64,000 nucleotides of DNA from Acrocarpospora corrugata (GTDB taxonomy: Bacteria > Actinomycetota > Actinomycetes > Streptosporangiales > Streptosporangiaceae). How positions within the stretch are numbered: position 1 is the first letter of the stretch; every line of letters starts with the position of its first letter. Below are positions 24,439 to 32,711 of the stretch, piece by piece. Position numbers and translations under genes: made by a program. The notes below the pieces were generated by a model. The model saw only the letters and a list, made by a program, of their open reading frames with translations, was not told the origin of the DNA and searched no databases. The DNA lies in contig NZ_BLAD01000058.1 of assembly GCF_009687845.1 (NCBI RefSeq), positions 1 to 64,000 on the forward strand, written 5' to 3'.

Positions 24439-25425
24439 ATGAGTATCAAGTTCCTGCCCGGACGGCTCGGCTTCGGCACGGCGCCGCTGGGCAACATGTA
24501 TCGGGCCATCCCGGACGAGGAGGCGGACGCCACCCTGGACGCCGCCTGGCAGGCCGGCGTCCGCTACTTCGACACCGCTCCCTTCTACGGCGCGGGGCTG
24601 GCCGAGCTGCGGCTCGGCGAGATGCTGGCCCGTCACCACCGGGACGAGTTCGTGCTGAGCACCAAGGTCGGCCGCCTCGTCCTCGACGAGGTCGAGGATT
24701 CCGCCTCGAAGAAGCTGTTCGGGTACGGCCGGCCGAACAAAATCGTCTACGACTACAGCGCGGACGGCACCCACCGGTCCATTGAGGACAGCCTCACCCG
24801 GATGGGGACCGACCGCATCGACCTCGTCTGGGTGCACGACGTCTCCCAGGACTTCTGGGGGGACGAATGGCTCGCCGCCTTCGACAAGGCCCGAACCGGC
24901 GCCTTCCGGGTCCTGCAGAAACTGCGGGACGAAGGGGTCATCAGGGGCTGGGGGCTGGGCGTCAACCGGGTCGAGCCGCTGGAGCTGACCCTGGGCCTGG
25001 ACGAGCCGCAGCCGGACGCCTTCCTGCTGGCCGGCCGCTACACCCTGCTCGACCACGAGAGCGCGCTGCGGCGGCTGCTTCCCGAGGCGGACCGGCAGGA
25101 CGTCGACATCGTGGTGGGCGGCCCGTACAGCTCGGGCATCCTGGCGGGCGGGAAACACTTCGAATACCGGGACGCGCCGCGCGCCGTCGTCGCGAAGGTC
25201 GAGCGGATCAAGGACCTCTGCGACCGGTACGGCATCAGCGTCAAGGCCGCGGCCCTCCAGTTCTGCCTGGCCAACCCGGTCGTCAGGGCCGCCATCCCCG
25301 GCGCCTCCCGCCCGGACCGGATCGCCGAGGACATCGCCGCACTGCACGAGAACGTCCCGGCCGAGTTCTGGACGGCGCTCCGCCAGGAGCGGCTGATCGT
25401 CCCGGCCGCCCCCGTCCCCGCCTGA
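24439..25425 (+). CDS. Aldo/keto reductase
   Basis: A 328-residue NADP-dependent oxidoreductase of the AKR barrel fold, closest in pattern to D-threo-aldose 1-dehydrogenase/pyridoxal dehydrogenase members. The catalytic tetrad is intact: Asp45, Tyr50 (TAPFYGAG), Lys76 (STKVGR) and His133 (VWVHD). The C-terminal cofactor region reads GISVKAAALQFCLANPVV and AIPGASRPDRIAED. ATG 24439 is preceded by AAAGGTG. It is convergent with the MOSC gene, 2 bases apart. Substrate cannot be read from sequence. Confidence 0.9.
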   Translation: MSIKFLPGRLGFGTAPLGNMYRAIPDEEADATLDAAWQAGVRYFDTAPFYGAGLAELRLGEMLARHHRDEFVLSTKVGRLVLDEVEDSASKKLFGYGRPNKIVYDYSADGTHRSIEDSLTRMGTDRIDLVWVHDVSQDFWGDEWLAAFDKARTGAFRVLQKLRDEGVIRGWGLGVNRVEPLELTLGLDEPQPDAFLLAGRYTLLDHESALRRLLPEADRQDVDIVVGGPYSSGILAGGKHFEYRDAPRAVVAKVERIKDLCDRYGISVKAAALQFCLANPVVRAAIPGASRPDRIAEDIAALHENVPAEFWTALRQERLIVPAAPVPA

Positions 25426-25427
25426 GG

Positions 25428-27131
25428 TCACAGATCGAGCACCAGGTCGCCCTTCGGCCGGGCGCAGCAGACCAGCACCTCGCCGGGGCCGGGCGGTTCG
25501 AGGGGAAGCGGCCGGTATTCCACGTCGCCGGCGAGCAGCGGCGTGACGCAGGTGTGGCACACGCCGGTCCGGCAGGCCCAGCGGGTCGGCACGTCGCAGG
25601 CGTCGGCGAGGTCCAGCACGGAGCCGTGCCGGGGCGACCAGGGGACCGACAGGCCGCTGCGGGCGAAGGTGATCATCGGCCCGGTGCCGGGTTCGCCGGG
25701 CGGCTGGTGGGGCGGCACGCGGAGGCGGCCGGCCACGCCGGGGTTGACGGGGGAGCGGGCGCCGAACAGTTCGGTGTGGATCCGGTCCGCCGTGAGGCCG
25801 ATCCGTACCAGCGCGTCCTGAATCGCGGCCATGAAGGGGCCGGGCCCGCACAGGTAGGCCGTGGCCTGGCCGGGGATGCCGAGTTCCGCCAGGCTCGCCA
25901 CGGTCGGGCGGCCGTGGCGCACCCCGGGGGCGGCGGGTGCCGCGGTGTAGAAGACGTGCTCGTGCGCCTCCCGGAGCGCGGCCAGGAGGGTGTGCGCCTC
26001 CCGGGCGAAGGCGTGCTCGCGCCGGTTGCGCGCGACGTGCACCCACCAGACCGGCCGTCCGGCGTGTTCGGCGGCGAGCTGGTGCAGCATCGCCATGACC
26101 GGGGTCACGCCGATCCCGGCGGAGACGAGGGCCACCGGGCCCGTGCCGGGGGCCAGCGTGAATTCGCCCCGGGGGGCGGCGGCCTCCAGAACGGCGCCGG
26201 CCCGGAGGCTCGCATGCAGATATTTGCTGACAAATCCGTGTTCCTCCCGTTTTACGCTCAGGCGGTAGGCGGGGGCTCCGGGAGCGGAGGAGAGGGAGTA
26301 GCTCCGTACCGGGGGAGGGTCGGCGGCGCCGTCGATCCGGAGCGTCAGATACTGCCCGGCCTCGGCGGCGGGCAGCTTCGCGCCGTCCTCCGCTTCGAGC
26401 TCGATGGACAGCACCGACGGGGTCTCGTGCACGATCTTGGTCACCCGCAGCGGGCGGAAGCCGTCCCAGCCCGTGGATCTGGCGGCGGGGGCGGCGGCCA
26501 GCTCGCGGAAGGACCCCTGCCATCCCGGGCTCAGCGCGGGAATGGCCAGCGCCCGGCGCAGCAGGTCAGGGTCACGGCCGGGAAGGTAGAGCAGCGCGTC
26601 GAGGTCGGCGACGCTGAGCGCTTCGGGACCGACCCGCGTCCTGACGATGTCTTCGCCCGCCCGCACGTTCCCCTCGGTGATGACCCGCAGGTAGAAACCG
26701 GGCCGATGATGCGAGACCAGCAGCGCGGGCAGCTCCGGTTCGCCGAGGCGCAGGCCCACCCGGTAACAGGTGACGCGCGGCTGGGTCACCTCGAACTCGG
26801 CCTCGCCGATCCGGTAGCGGTCGCCGACGCACACCTCGTCGTCCGGCAGGCCGTCGACGGTGAAGTTCTCCCCGAACTGCCCGAACACGAAGTCGGACCG
26901 CCCGAAATACTCCTGCCAGTAGGCGTAGGACTGGATCTGGTAGACGAGCACGGCCCGCTGCTCCCCGCCGTGCCCCTGCAGGTCGCCCTGCCCGTCCCCG
27001 TCGATGTTGAGCCGCCGGGCCATGCGCGGCCCGGCGGCCGCGCTCTTCCACACCCCGGTGTGTACGGTTTTCCCCTGCCAGGAAACGTCCTTCGGCATCC
27101 CGACATTGACTGACAAAAGCTTTGCCATCAT
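25428..27131 (-). CDS. MOSC domain - ferredoxin reductase - [2Fe-2S] fusion oxidoreductase
   Basis: A 567-residue three-part enzyme. The MOSC domain (about 20-175; GGEQRAVLVYQIQSYAYW, GQFGENFTVDGL) is a putative sulfur/molybdenum-ligand carrier. It is followed by a flavodoxin-reductase FAD domain (about 225-330; RSYSLSSAP), an NAD-binding domain (about 340-445; GPVALVSAGIGVTPVMAM, YLCGPGPFM) and a plant-type ferredoxin domain (about 480-567; ACRTGVCHTC with a distal CC). Electron flow NAD(P)H to FAD to FeS is likely; the acceptor is unknown. Its start is 33 bases after the stop of the lyase gene on the same strand, so they are probably co-transcribed. Confidence 0.92.
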   Translation of the reverse strand: MMAKLLSVNVGMPKDVSWQGKTVHTGVWKSAAAGPRMARRLNIDGDGQGDLQGHGGEQRAVLVYQIQSYAYWQEYFGRSDFVFGQFGENFTVDGLPDDEVCVGDRYRIGEAEFEVTQPRVTCYRVGLRLGEPELPALLVSHHRPGFYLRVITEGNVRAGEDIVRTRVGPEALSVADLDALLYLPGRDPDLLRRALAIPALSPGWQGSFRELAAAPAARSTGWDGFRPLRVTKIVHETPSVLSIELEAEDGAKLPAAEAGQYLTLRIDGAADPPPVRSYSLSSAPGAPAYRLSVKREEHGFVSKYLHASLRAGAVLEAAAPRGEFTLAPGTGPVALVSAGIGVTPVMAMLHQLAAEHAGRPVWWVHVARNRREHAFAREAHTLLAALREAHEHVFYTAAPAAPGVRHGRPTVASLAELGIPGQATAYLCGPGPFMAAIQDALVRIGLTADRIHTELFGARSPVNPGVAGRLRVPPHQPPGEPGTGPMITFARSGLSVPWSPRHGSVLDLADACDVPTRWACRTGVCHTCVTPLLAGDVEYRPLPLEPPGPGEVLVCCARPKGDLVLDL

Positions 27132-27164
27132 GCCCCCGCATTTGGACGACCGCGAAATAGCGTT

Positions 27165-28031
27165 TCACGACTGGTATCGGCGTTCCAGTTCCGAGTATTC
27201 GTCCAGCCCGATCAGCTTGTTGAACTCGTCGAACACGATCATGCCCGTATGCCGGGTGTCGCCCCCGGAGGCCAGTACGTCCAGATAGTCCTTCATACCC
27301 TTGGCGGCGGCGAAAGCCAGTCCCAGGGAGAAGATCGCCAGCGCGTACCCCATCTTCTGCAGCCGCGCCACCCCCGGCATCGGCGTCCGCCCGCCCTCGA
27401 TCTGATTGCTCAGCACCGGCACGACACCGCGGAACGAGTCGCAGATGGTCCACATCTCCGCCTCGCTCTCGGGCGACTCGACGAACAGCACGTCGGCCCC
27501 CGCCTCGCGATAGGCCGCGCCGCGATCCAGCGCCTCCTGAAGCCCGTGCGCCGTCCGCGCGTCGGTCCTGGCGATGAGCACGAAATCCGGGTCGGTACGG
27601 GCGTCCACGGCGGCCTTGATCTTCGCGACCATGTCGGCCATCGGGATCACCTCCCGCCCAGGCATGTGCCCACAGCGCTTGGGCCAAGTTTGATCCTCGA
27701 TGTGCATCGCAGCGGCCCCGGCCTTCTCATAGGCCCGGACGGCCCTGCGCACGTTCAGCGGATTGCCGAACCCCGTGTCGCCATCCGCGATCAGCGGCAG
27801 GTCCACCACATCCGCCAGCGCGGCGACCCGCTCCACCATCCGCGTCTCAGTCAGATAGCCCACGTCAGGCTGCCCCAGGACGCTGGCGGAAGTCTCGAAG
27901 CCGCTCAGATAGACCGCCCGGAATCCGGCGGCCTGCACCAGCCGGGCTCCCGTCCCGTCATAGGCCCCCGGAACCACCAGGATCTCCGGGTCGCTCAGCA
28001 TCCTGCGCAACCGCGTCGTATGCTCCCCCAT
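27165..28031 (-). CDS. Isocitrate lyase/PEP mutase-family enzyme
   Basis: A 288-residue (beta/alpha)8 enzyme of the 2-methylisocitrate lyase/PEP mutase/oxaloacetate hydrolase group. The active-site loop KRCGHMPGREV puts Cys120 where lyases have their catalytic Cys. Metal-site residues lie in LIADGDTGFGNPLNV and MHIEDQ, with later IARTDAR and FVESPES. ATG 28031 has GGGGGATC upstream. The open frame beyond is not family-like. With a C-C lyase motif it probably cleaves a 2-hydroxy di- or tricarboxylate, but substrate assignment is not possible here. Confidence 0.9.
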   Translation of the reverse strand: MGEHTTRLRRMLSDPEILVVPGAYDGTGARLVQAAGFRAVYLSGFETSASVLGQPDVGYLTETRMVERVAALADVVDLPLIADGDTGFGNPLNVRRAVRAYEKAGAAAMHIEDQTWPKRCGHMPGREVIPMADMVAKIKAAVDARTDPDFVLIARTDARTAHGLQEALDRGAAYREAGADVLFVESPESEAEMWTICDSFRGVVPVLSNQIEGGRTPMPGVARLQKMGYALAIFSLGLAFAAAKGMKDYLDVLASGGDTRHTGMIVFDEFNKLIGLDEYSELERRYQS

Positions 28032-28065
28032 CTGATCCCCCGCTCCCACGCTACAACCAGCGGCG

Positions 28066-28392
28066 TTACCCGCCCAAAGCCTCCTGAAGCGTGTCGTGAA
28101 TGGGGATATGCCCGGCAAGCCCGACAAGCTCCATCACCTTGCGCGGCGACGGGCGCGGCGCGCAGACCGACACCGTGCCGCCGTGGGCGCGCGCGTGGTG
28201 GTAGGCGTCCAGGAGGACGCGGATGCCCGCGCTGTCCATGAACGACATACCCGCCATGTCGAAGATCAGGTCGCCGGAGAGCGTGCGGGCCGCGCGGACC
28301 TCGTCCTGGAGCTGGGCCGTGGTCGTGGCATCCAGGTCACCGGTCACCGTTATCACAGCAAAATGTCCATTACGCTCGGTGAGTACATGCAT
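28066..28392 (-). CDS. STAS-domain anti-sigma factor antagonist (RsbV-like)
   Basis: A 108-residue single STAS domain. The strand-helix core VTGDLDATTTAQLQDEV and the phosphorylation loop MSFMDSAGIRVLLDAY are classic, with Ser54 as the phospho-acceptor. Such proteins, when unphosphorylated, bind an RsbW-type anti-sigma kinase and free the sigma factor. I start it at ATG 28392 (GAGGA at 5 bases) rather than 28437. It is divergent from the stressosome operon, so it may be its downstream switch. No sigma gene or RsbW lies nearby. Confidence 0.9.
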   Translation of the reverse strand: MHVLTERNGHFAVITVTGDLDATTTAQLQDEVRAARTLSGDLIFDMAGMSFMDSAGIRVLLDAYHHARAHGGTVSVCAPRPSPRKVMELVGLAGHIPIHDTLQEALGG

Positions 28393-28509
28393 GTGATTCC
28401 TCGTCCCGTTCACCTGGCAGGCGTCTACACCTACCACAGTGGTGCCATTTTCAGGACATGCCCCATACTTGGCTGCCTCTAAGGTGAGCTGACCGGAAAA
28501 GGAAGTGCG

Positions 28510-29349
28510 ATGGCGGCCGAGATTTTCGGAAATGTAGTGGAACGGTGCCGCGCGGAAGAGGAGTCCCTGCTCGGCCGGTGGCGGGAGATCGTCGCCGAGT
28601 CGCTACGCGGCCGGATGACCGGCGCCGAGCTGGACAAGGAACTGCGTGACCTGCTCGACGCCCTGCTGTCCGCACTCGCCACCGGGGGCGGGACCGACCT
28701 GAACGCCGAGCCGTACGCGGAGGTCCGGGCTCTGCTGGTGGAGTTGTCACGCAATCGTGCCCACCAAGGTTTCAGTCCCCGGGAGACGGCCGTCGGGGTG
28801 TACGCCCTGAAGCGGGCGATCCGCGACACGGTCGGCGCCGAGGCGGGCTTCGCGGCGCTCTCCGATGTGATCGACGAGCTTGGCCTGCTCACCTTTGAGA
28901 TCTACACCAAGGCCCGCGAAGAGGTCATCACCAACCAGGCGGAGCAGCTGCTGGAACTGGCCACCCCGGTGGTGAAGCTGTGGCACGGAGTGGTGGCGCT
29001 GCCGCTGGTGGGCACGCTGGACTCGGCGCGGGCGCAGGTGGTGATGGAGAAGCTGCTGCAGACGCTGGTCGACACCGGCTCAGAGCACGCCATCATCGAC
29101 ATCACCGGCGTGTCCGCGGTCGACACCCAGGTGGCCCAGCACCTGCTGAAGACCATCGTGGCCGCCCGGCTGATGGGCGCCGACTGCATCATCTCCGGCA
29201 TCCGCCCGCAGATCGCCCAGACCATCGTCGCGCTCGGCATCGAGTTCGGCGACATCGCCACCAAGGCGACGCTGGCCGACGCGCTGATGCTGGCCATCAG
29301 CCGCAGCGGGGTCGACTTCGGCACGGAGATGGCGAAGCGGGGTCTGTGA
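28510..29349 (+). CDS. rsbR: Stressosome scaffold protein RsbR
   Basis: A 279-residue protein: N-terminal non-haem globin-like sensor (about 1-140; SRNRAHQGFSPRETAVGVYA, a helical RsbR_N domain), linker helix, then a STAS domain (about 155-270) with Thr206 in VSAVDTQVAQHL as the probable RsbT target. RsbR and RsbS co-assemble into the pseudo-icosahedral stressosome that holds RsbT until stress. AAAAGGAAG precedes ATG 28510. First gene of six overlapping genes; the RsbS start overlaps its stop. Confidence 0.93.
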   Translation: MAAEIFGNVVERCRAEEESLLGRWREIVAESLRGRMTGAELDKELRDLLDALLSALATGGGTDLNAEPYAEVRALLVELSRNRAHQGFSPRETAVGVYALKRAIRDTVGAEAGFAALSDVIDELGLLTFEIYTKAREEVITNQAEQLLELATPVVKLWHGVVALPLVGTLDSARAQVVMEKLLQTLVDTGSEHAIIDITGVSAVDTQVAQHLLKTIVAARLMGADCIISGIRPQIAQTIVALGIEFGDIATKATLADALMLAISRSGVDFGTEMAKRGL

Positions 29350-29702
29350 TGGAGCGCATCCCGATTCTCAAGATCGGGGACCTGCTGCTGGTCTCCATCC
29401 AGGTCGACCTCCAGGACCAGACCGTCATGGCGCTGGAGGAGGATCTGGCCCAGAAGATCGTCTCCAGCGGCGCGCGCGGCGTGATCATCGACATCACCGC
29501 GCTGGACATCGTCGACTCCTTCATCGGCCGGATGCTCGCCACCATCGCCTCCATCTCCCGGGTGCTGGACGCCGAGACGGTCGTCGTCGGCATGCGCCCG
29601 GCCGTCGCGATCACCCTGGTCGAGCTGGGGCTCTCCCTGGACGGGATCAAGACGGCCCTCGACGTCGAGCGTGGCATGCGGCTGCTGTCCGGCCGCAGAT
29701 GA
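29349..29702 (+). CDS. rsbS: Stressosome core protein RsbS
   Basis: A 117-residue single STAS protein beginning MERIPILKIGDLLLVSIQ as RsbS proteins do. The phosphorylation loop LDIVDSFIGRML puts Ser57 at the RsbT target site, and VVGMRPAVAITLVELGL is the conserved second half. It forms the stressosome core with RsbR. ATG 29349 shares its A with the rsbR stop, and its own stop overlaps rsbT by four bases. Confidence 0.93.
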   Translation: MERIPILKIGDLLLVSIQVDLQDQTVMALEEDLAQKIVSSGARGVIIDITALDIVDSFIGRMLATIASISRVLDAETVVVGMRPAVAITLVELGLSLDGIKTALDVERGMRLLSGRR

Positions 29703-30097
29703 CCGCGCAGGAGCAGGCGATCGCCGGCGACGCGGATGTGGTACGGGTCCGCCAGCTGGTCCGGACGGTGGCGGTGGCCGCCCGGCTCTCCCTGGTCGAC
29801 CAGACCAAACTGGTCACCGCCGCCAGCGAACTCGCCAGGAACACGCTCATCCACGGGGGCGGCGGCAGCGCCTCGGTGGAGCAGGTGACCTCCGCCGTCA
29901 AGCCGGGGGTGCGGGTGGTGTTCCGCGACAAAGGACCGGGCATCGCCGACATCGCGCTCGCCCTGACCGACGGCTACACCTCGGGCAGCGGGATGGGCCT
30001 GGGCTTGGGCGGGGCCAAACGGCTGGTCGACCAGTTCGATATCGTGTCGGACCCGGCCGAGGGCACCACGATCACGGTGGTCAAATGGGCGCGATGA
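29699..30097 (+). CDS. rsbT: Serine/threonine kinase RsbT
   Basis: A 132-residue GHKL kinase. The ATP site is visible as TAASELARNTLIHGGGG (N box), VFRDKGPGI (G1) and SGSGMGLGLGGAKRL (G2). RsbT phosphorylates RsbR and RsbS; once released from the stressosome it activates an RsbU-type phosphatase. Such a phosphatase is encoded at the end of the same operon. The 4-base ATGA overlaps on both sides indicate coupled translation. Confidence 0.93.
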   Translation: MTAQEQAIAGDADVVRVRQLVRTVAVAARLSLVDQTKLVTAASELARNTLIHGGGGSASVEQVTSAVKPGVRVVFRDKGPGIADIALALTDGYTSGSGMGLGLGGAKRLVDQFDIVSDPAEGTTITVVKWAR

Positions 30098-31074
30098 CGC
30101 CCGGCGTCTGGATCGACGTGGCCGAGGAGAGCGCGGTCTCGGCCGTACGGCGGGCGCTCACCGAGGAGGCCGTGGCGGTCGGCCTGGCCGAGCGGCGGGT
30201 CGCCGAGCTCGGGATCGTCGCCGCCGAGATCGTCACCAACCTGTGCCGGCACGCCGGGCGGGGCACCGTGCTGGTCCGCAGGTCCGGGCCGGGCGTCGAG
30301 GTGGTCGCGCTGGACTCGGGGCCGGGGATGGCGGACGGCGTGCCGTACGCGGCGGACGGGCATTCGACGGCGGGCACGCTCGGCATCGGGCTCGGCGCGC
30401 TGGCACGGCTCAGCGACTGGACCGACGCCTACTCCCGGCCGGGCGGCGGCACCGTCTACGCGCTGCGGGTCGGCGACGCGGAGCCGGCCCAGGACGCCTG
30501 GCGGGTGGCCGGCCTGGTCCGGGCGATGAGCGGGGAGAGCGCCTCGGGCGACGGCTTCGCGGTGCGCCGGGAGGGCCCGCGCGTCACCATCATGCTCTGC
30601 GACGGCCTCGGCCACGGCCCGCTCGCCGCCTCAGCGGCCAACGCCGCGCTCCGCGCGTTCGAGGACGCGCCCGCGGGCGCCCCGGCCGACCTGCTCACCC
30701 ACGTGCACAAGGAGATCACCCACACCCGGGGCGCCGCCATCGCCATCGCCGCCCTGGACCTGGCCGCGGGCACGCTCCACTACGCCGGGCTGGGCAACAT
30801 CGCCGGCGTCCTGGTCGGCGACCGGCAGCGCGGCCTGGTGTCCCTGCCGGGCATCGCCGGGCACCGCGCCGTCGCCATCCGCGCGTACGAGTACCCGCTG
30901 CCGCCGCGCCCGCTGCTGGTCATGCACACCGACGGGCTCAGTCAGCGGTGGGACCTCGCCGACTACCCCGGCCTGGCCGGCCGCGACCCGCTGGTGATCG
31001 CCGGGGCGCTGCTGCGCGACCGGGGCGTGCGCCGCGACGACGCCGGCGTCCTTGTGGCCAAGGTCGCGTCATGA
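30094..31074 (+). CDS. RsbX-like phosphatase with fused GHKL domain
   Basis: A 326-residue protein: residues 1-135 form a RsbW/RsbT-like ATPase fold (VAAEIVTNLCRHAGRGTVLV, LDSGPGMAD, GTLGIGLGALARLSD), and 140-326 a PP2C/SpoIIE-type phosphatase (VTIMLCDGLGHGPLAA, YAGLGNIAGVLV, HTDGLSQRWDL). By position after rsbT and by its phosphatase domain it is the stressosome-resetting RsbX equivalent, removing phosphate from RsbR/RsbS. The fused GHKL half suggests an added protein-kinase or binding role. ATG 30094 overlaps the rsbT stop. Confidence 0.88.
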   Translation: MTPGVWIDVAEESAVSAVRRALTEEAVAVGLAERRVAELGIVAAEIVTNLCRHAGRGTVLVRRSGPGVEVVALDSGPGMADGVPYAADGHSTAGTLGIGLGALARLSDWTDAYSRPGGGTVYALRVGDAEPAQDAWRVAGLVRAMSGESASGDGFAVRREGPRVTIMLCDGLGHGPLAASAANAALRAFEDAPAGAPADLLTHVHKEITHTRGAAIAIAALDLAAGTLHYAGLGNIAGVLVGDRQRGLVSLPGIAGHRAVAIRAYEYPLPPRPLLVMHTDGLSQRWDLADYPGLAGRDPLVIAGALLRDRGVRRDDAGVLVAKVAS

Positions 31075-32711
31075 CGCCCGACATGCTGACGATGGCGATC
31101 CGTACCGAACCGGACGTCTTCACCCTGCGCCGGATCGGCCGCGAGGTCGCGGCCGGGATCGGCCTCGACTACCAGGACCAGGTACGGCTGGCCACCGCGC
31201 TCAGCGAGGTCGGCCGCGAGGTGCTCGCCCAGGCCGGCGGCGGCACCGTGGTGTTCGCCTTCGACGGCACCCTGAACGTGACCGTGCGCGCCGAGTACCG
31301 GCTCAGGCCCGGCACCCACGGCTTCGCCGCCGCCGCCCGGCTGGTGGACGAGGTCAGGTACGCGGACCAGAGCGTCACCCTGGTCAAAGGCGTGCCCCCG
31401 GCCAGGCTGACGCAGGACCGGCTGGAGACCCTCCGTACCCACCTGGCGGGCCTGGCCGCGGTGAGCCCGCTGGACGAGCTCCGCACCCAGAACCAGGAGT
31501 TGCTCACCGCGCTGGAGGACGTGCAGTCCCAGCGGGACGAGCTGGAGGAGACCAACCGCGGCGTGCTCGCCCTCTACACCCAGCTGTCGGAGGAGCTGGA
31601 GCACACCAACCAGGGCGTCGTCGCCCTGTACGCCGAACTGGAGGACAAAACCGTCCAGCTGCGGGAGGCGAGCGAGGCGAAGACCCGGTTCCTGGCCAGC
31701 GTCAGCCACGAACTGCGCGCCCCCGCCAGCTCCATCCTCGGCCTGGCCCGGATGATCCTGGAACTCGGCGACCCGCTCGACGACACCCGGCGGCACCAGA
31801 TCGAGCTGATCCGCTCCTCCGGCCGGGACCTGCTCAACCTGGTCAACGAGCTGCTCGACCTGGCCAAGGCCGAGTCGGGGCGGCTGGAGCCCACCCTGTC
31901 GGAGGTCGAGCTGCGGCCGGTGGTGGAACGGCTGGCCGCCCAGCTCCGGCCGATGGCCAGGGACGGCGTCGCGCTCGTCGCGGACCTGCCCGGCGAACTC
32001 GACCCGCTGCTCACCGACGACGTCATGCTCACCCAGGTGCTGCGCAACCTGCTCACCAACGGCCTGAAGTTCACCGAACACGGCCAGGTCCTGATCCGGG
32101 TGACGGACGACGCCGACACGGTGCTGGTCGAGGTGTCCGACACCGGGATCGGCATCCCGGCCGACCAGCTCGACCAGATCTTCGAGGAGTTCTACCAGGT
32201 GCGCGGCCCGATCCAGACCCGGGTCACCGGGACCGGGCTGGGCCTGCCGTACGCGCGGAGCCTGGTCGGCATCCTCGGCGGCGACCTGACCGTGCGGAGC
32301 GAGGTGGGGGAGGGGACCACATTCGAACTGCGGCTGCCCCGGCTGGACCGGATCACGCTGCCCCGGGTCCTGATCGCCGACGACGACCCCGGATTCCGGG
32401 CCACCCTGCGCGACTTCCTGCGCGGCGTCGCCGACCAGGTCGAGCAGGTCGGCGACGGCCGGGCCGCGCTGGCCGCGATCCGGCGCGAACGGCCCGACCT
32501 GCTCCTGCTCGACCTGCGCATGCCGGACCTGGACGGCGGGCAGGTGCTGGCCGAACTCCGGTCCGACCCGGAGCTGCGCGACCTGCCGGTGATCGTGGTC
32601 ACCTCGGCCGAGGCGGGGCCGCTGGCCGGTTCGGTGGCCGTGCTGGAGAAATCCCGGCTGAGCCGGGGCGGTCTGCTACGCGTGATCAGAGGGGTCGGGA
32701 CCGGTGGCTGA
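31071..32711 (+). CDS. Hybrid histidine kinase with RsbT-like N-terminal domain
   Basis: A 546-residue soluble hybrid kinase. Residues 1-110 resemble an RsbT-type GHKL fold (LRRIGREVAAGIGLDYQDQ, TALSEVGREVLAQAGGG) but lack a clear G1 box. Then a long coiled coil (about 140-205), HisKA with His213 in SVSHELRAPASS, HATPase (about 310-425; NLLTNGLKFTEH, VSDTGIGIP, TGTGLGLPYA) and a receiver domain (about 430-545; VLIADDDPG, LLLLDLRMPDLDG). No membrane segment, so it senses a cytosolic input, perhaps the stressosome. Start overlaps the previous stop (ATGA). Confidence 0.9.
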   Translation: MTPDMLTMAIRTEPDVFTLRRIGREVAAGIGLDYQDQVRLATALSEVGREVLAQAGGGTVVFAFDGTLNVTVRAEYRLRPGTHGFAAAARLVDEVRYADQSVTLVKGVPPARLTQDRLETLRTHLAGLAAVSPLDELRTQNQELLTALEDVQSQRDELEETNRGVLALYTQLSEELEHTNQGVVALYAELEDKTVQLREASEAKTRFLASVSHELRAPASSILGLARMILELGDPLDDTRRHQIELIRSSGRDLLNLVNELLDLAKAESGRLEPTLSEVELRPVVERLAAQLRPMARDGVALVADLPGELDPLLTDDVMLTQVLRNLLTNGLKFTEHGQVLIRVTDDADTVLVEVSDTGIGIPADQLDQIFEEFYQVRGPIQTRVTGTGLGLPYARSLVGILGGDLTVRSEVGEGTTFELRLPRLDRITLPRVLIADDDPGFRATLRDFLRGVADQVEQVGDGRAALAAIRRERPDLLLLDLRMPDLDGGQVLAELRSDPELRDLPVIVVTSAEAGPLAGSVAVLEKSRLSRGGLLRVIRGVGTGG

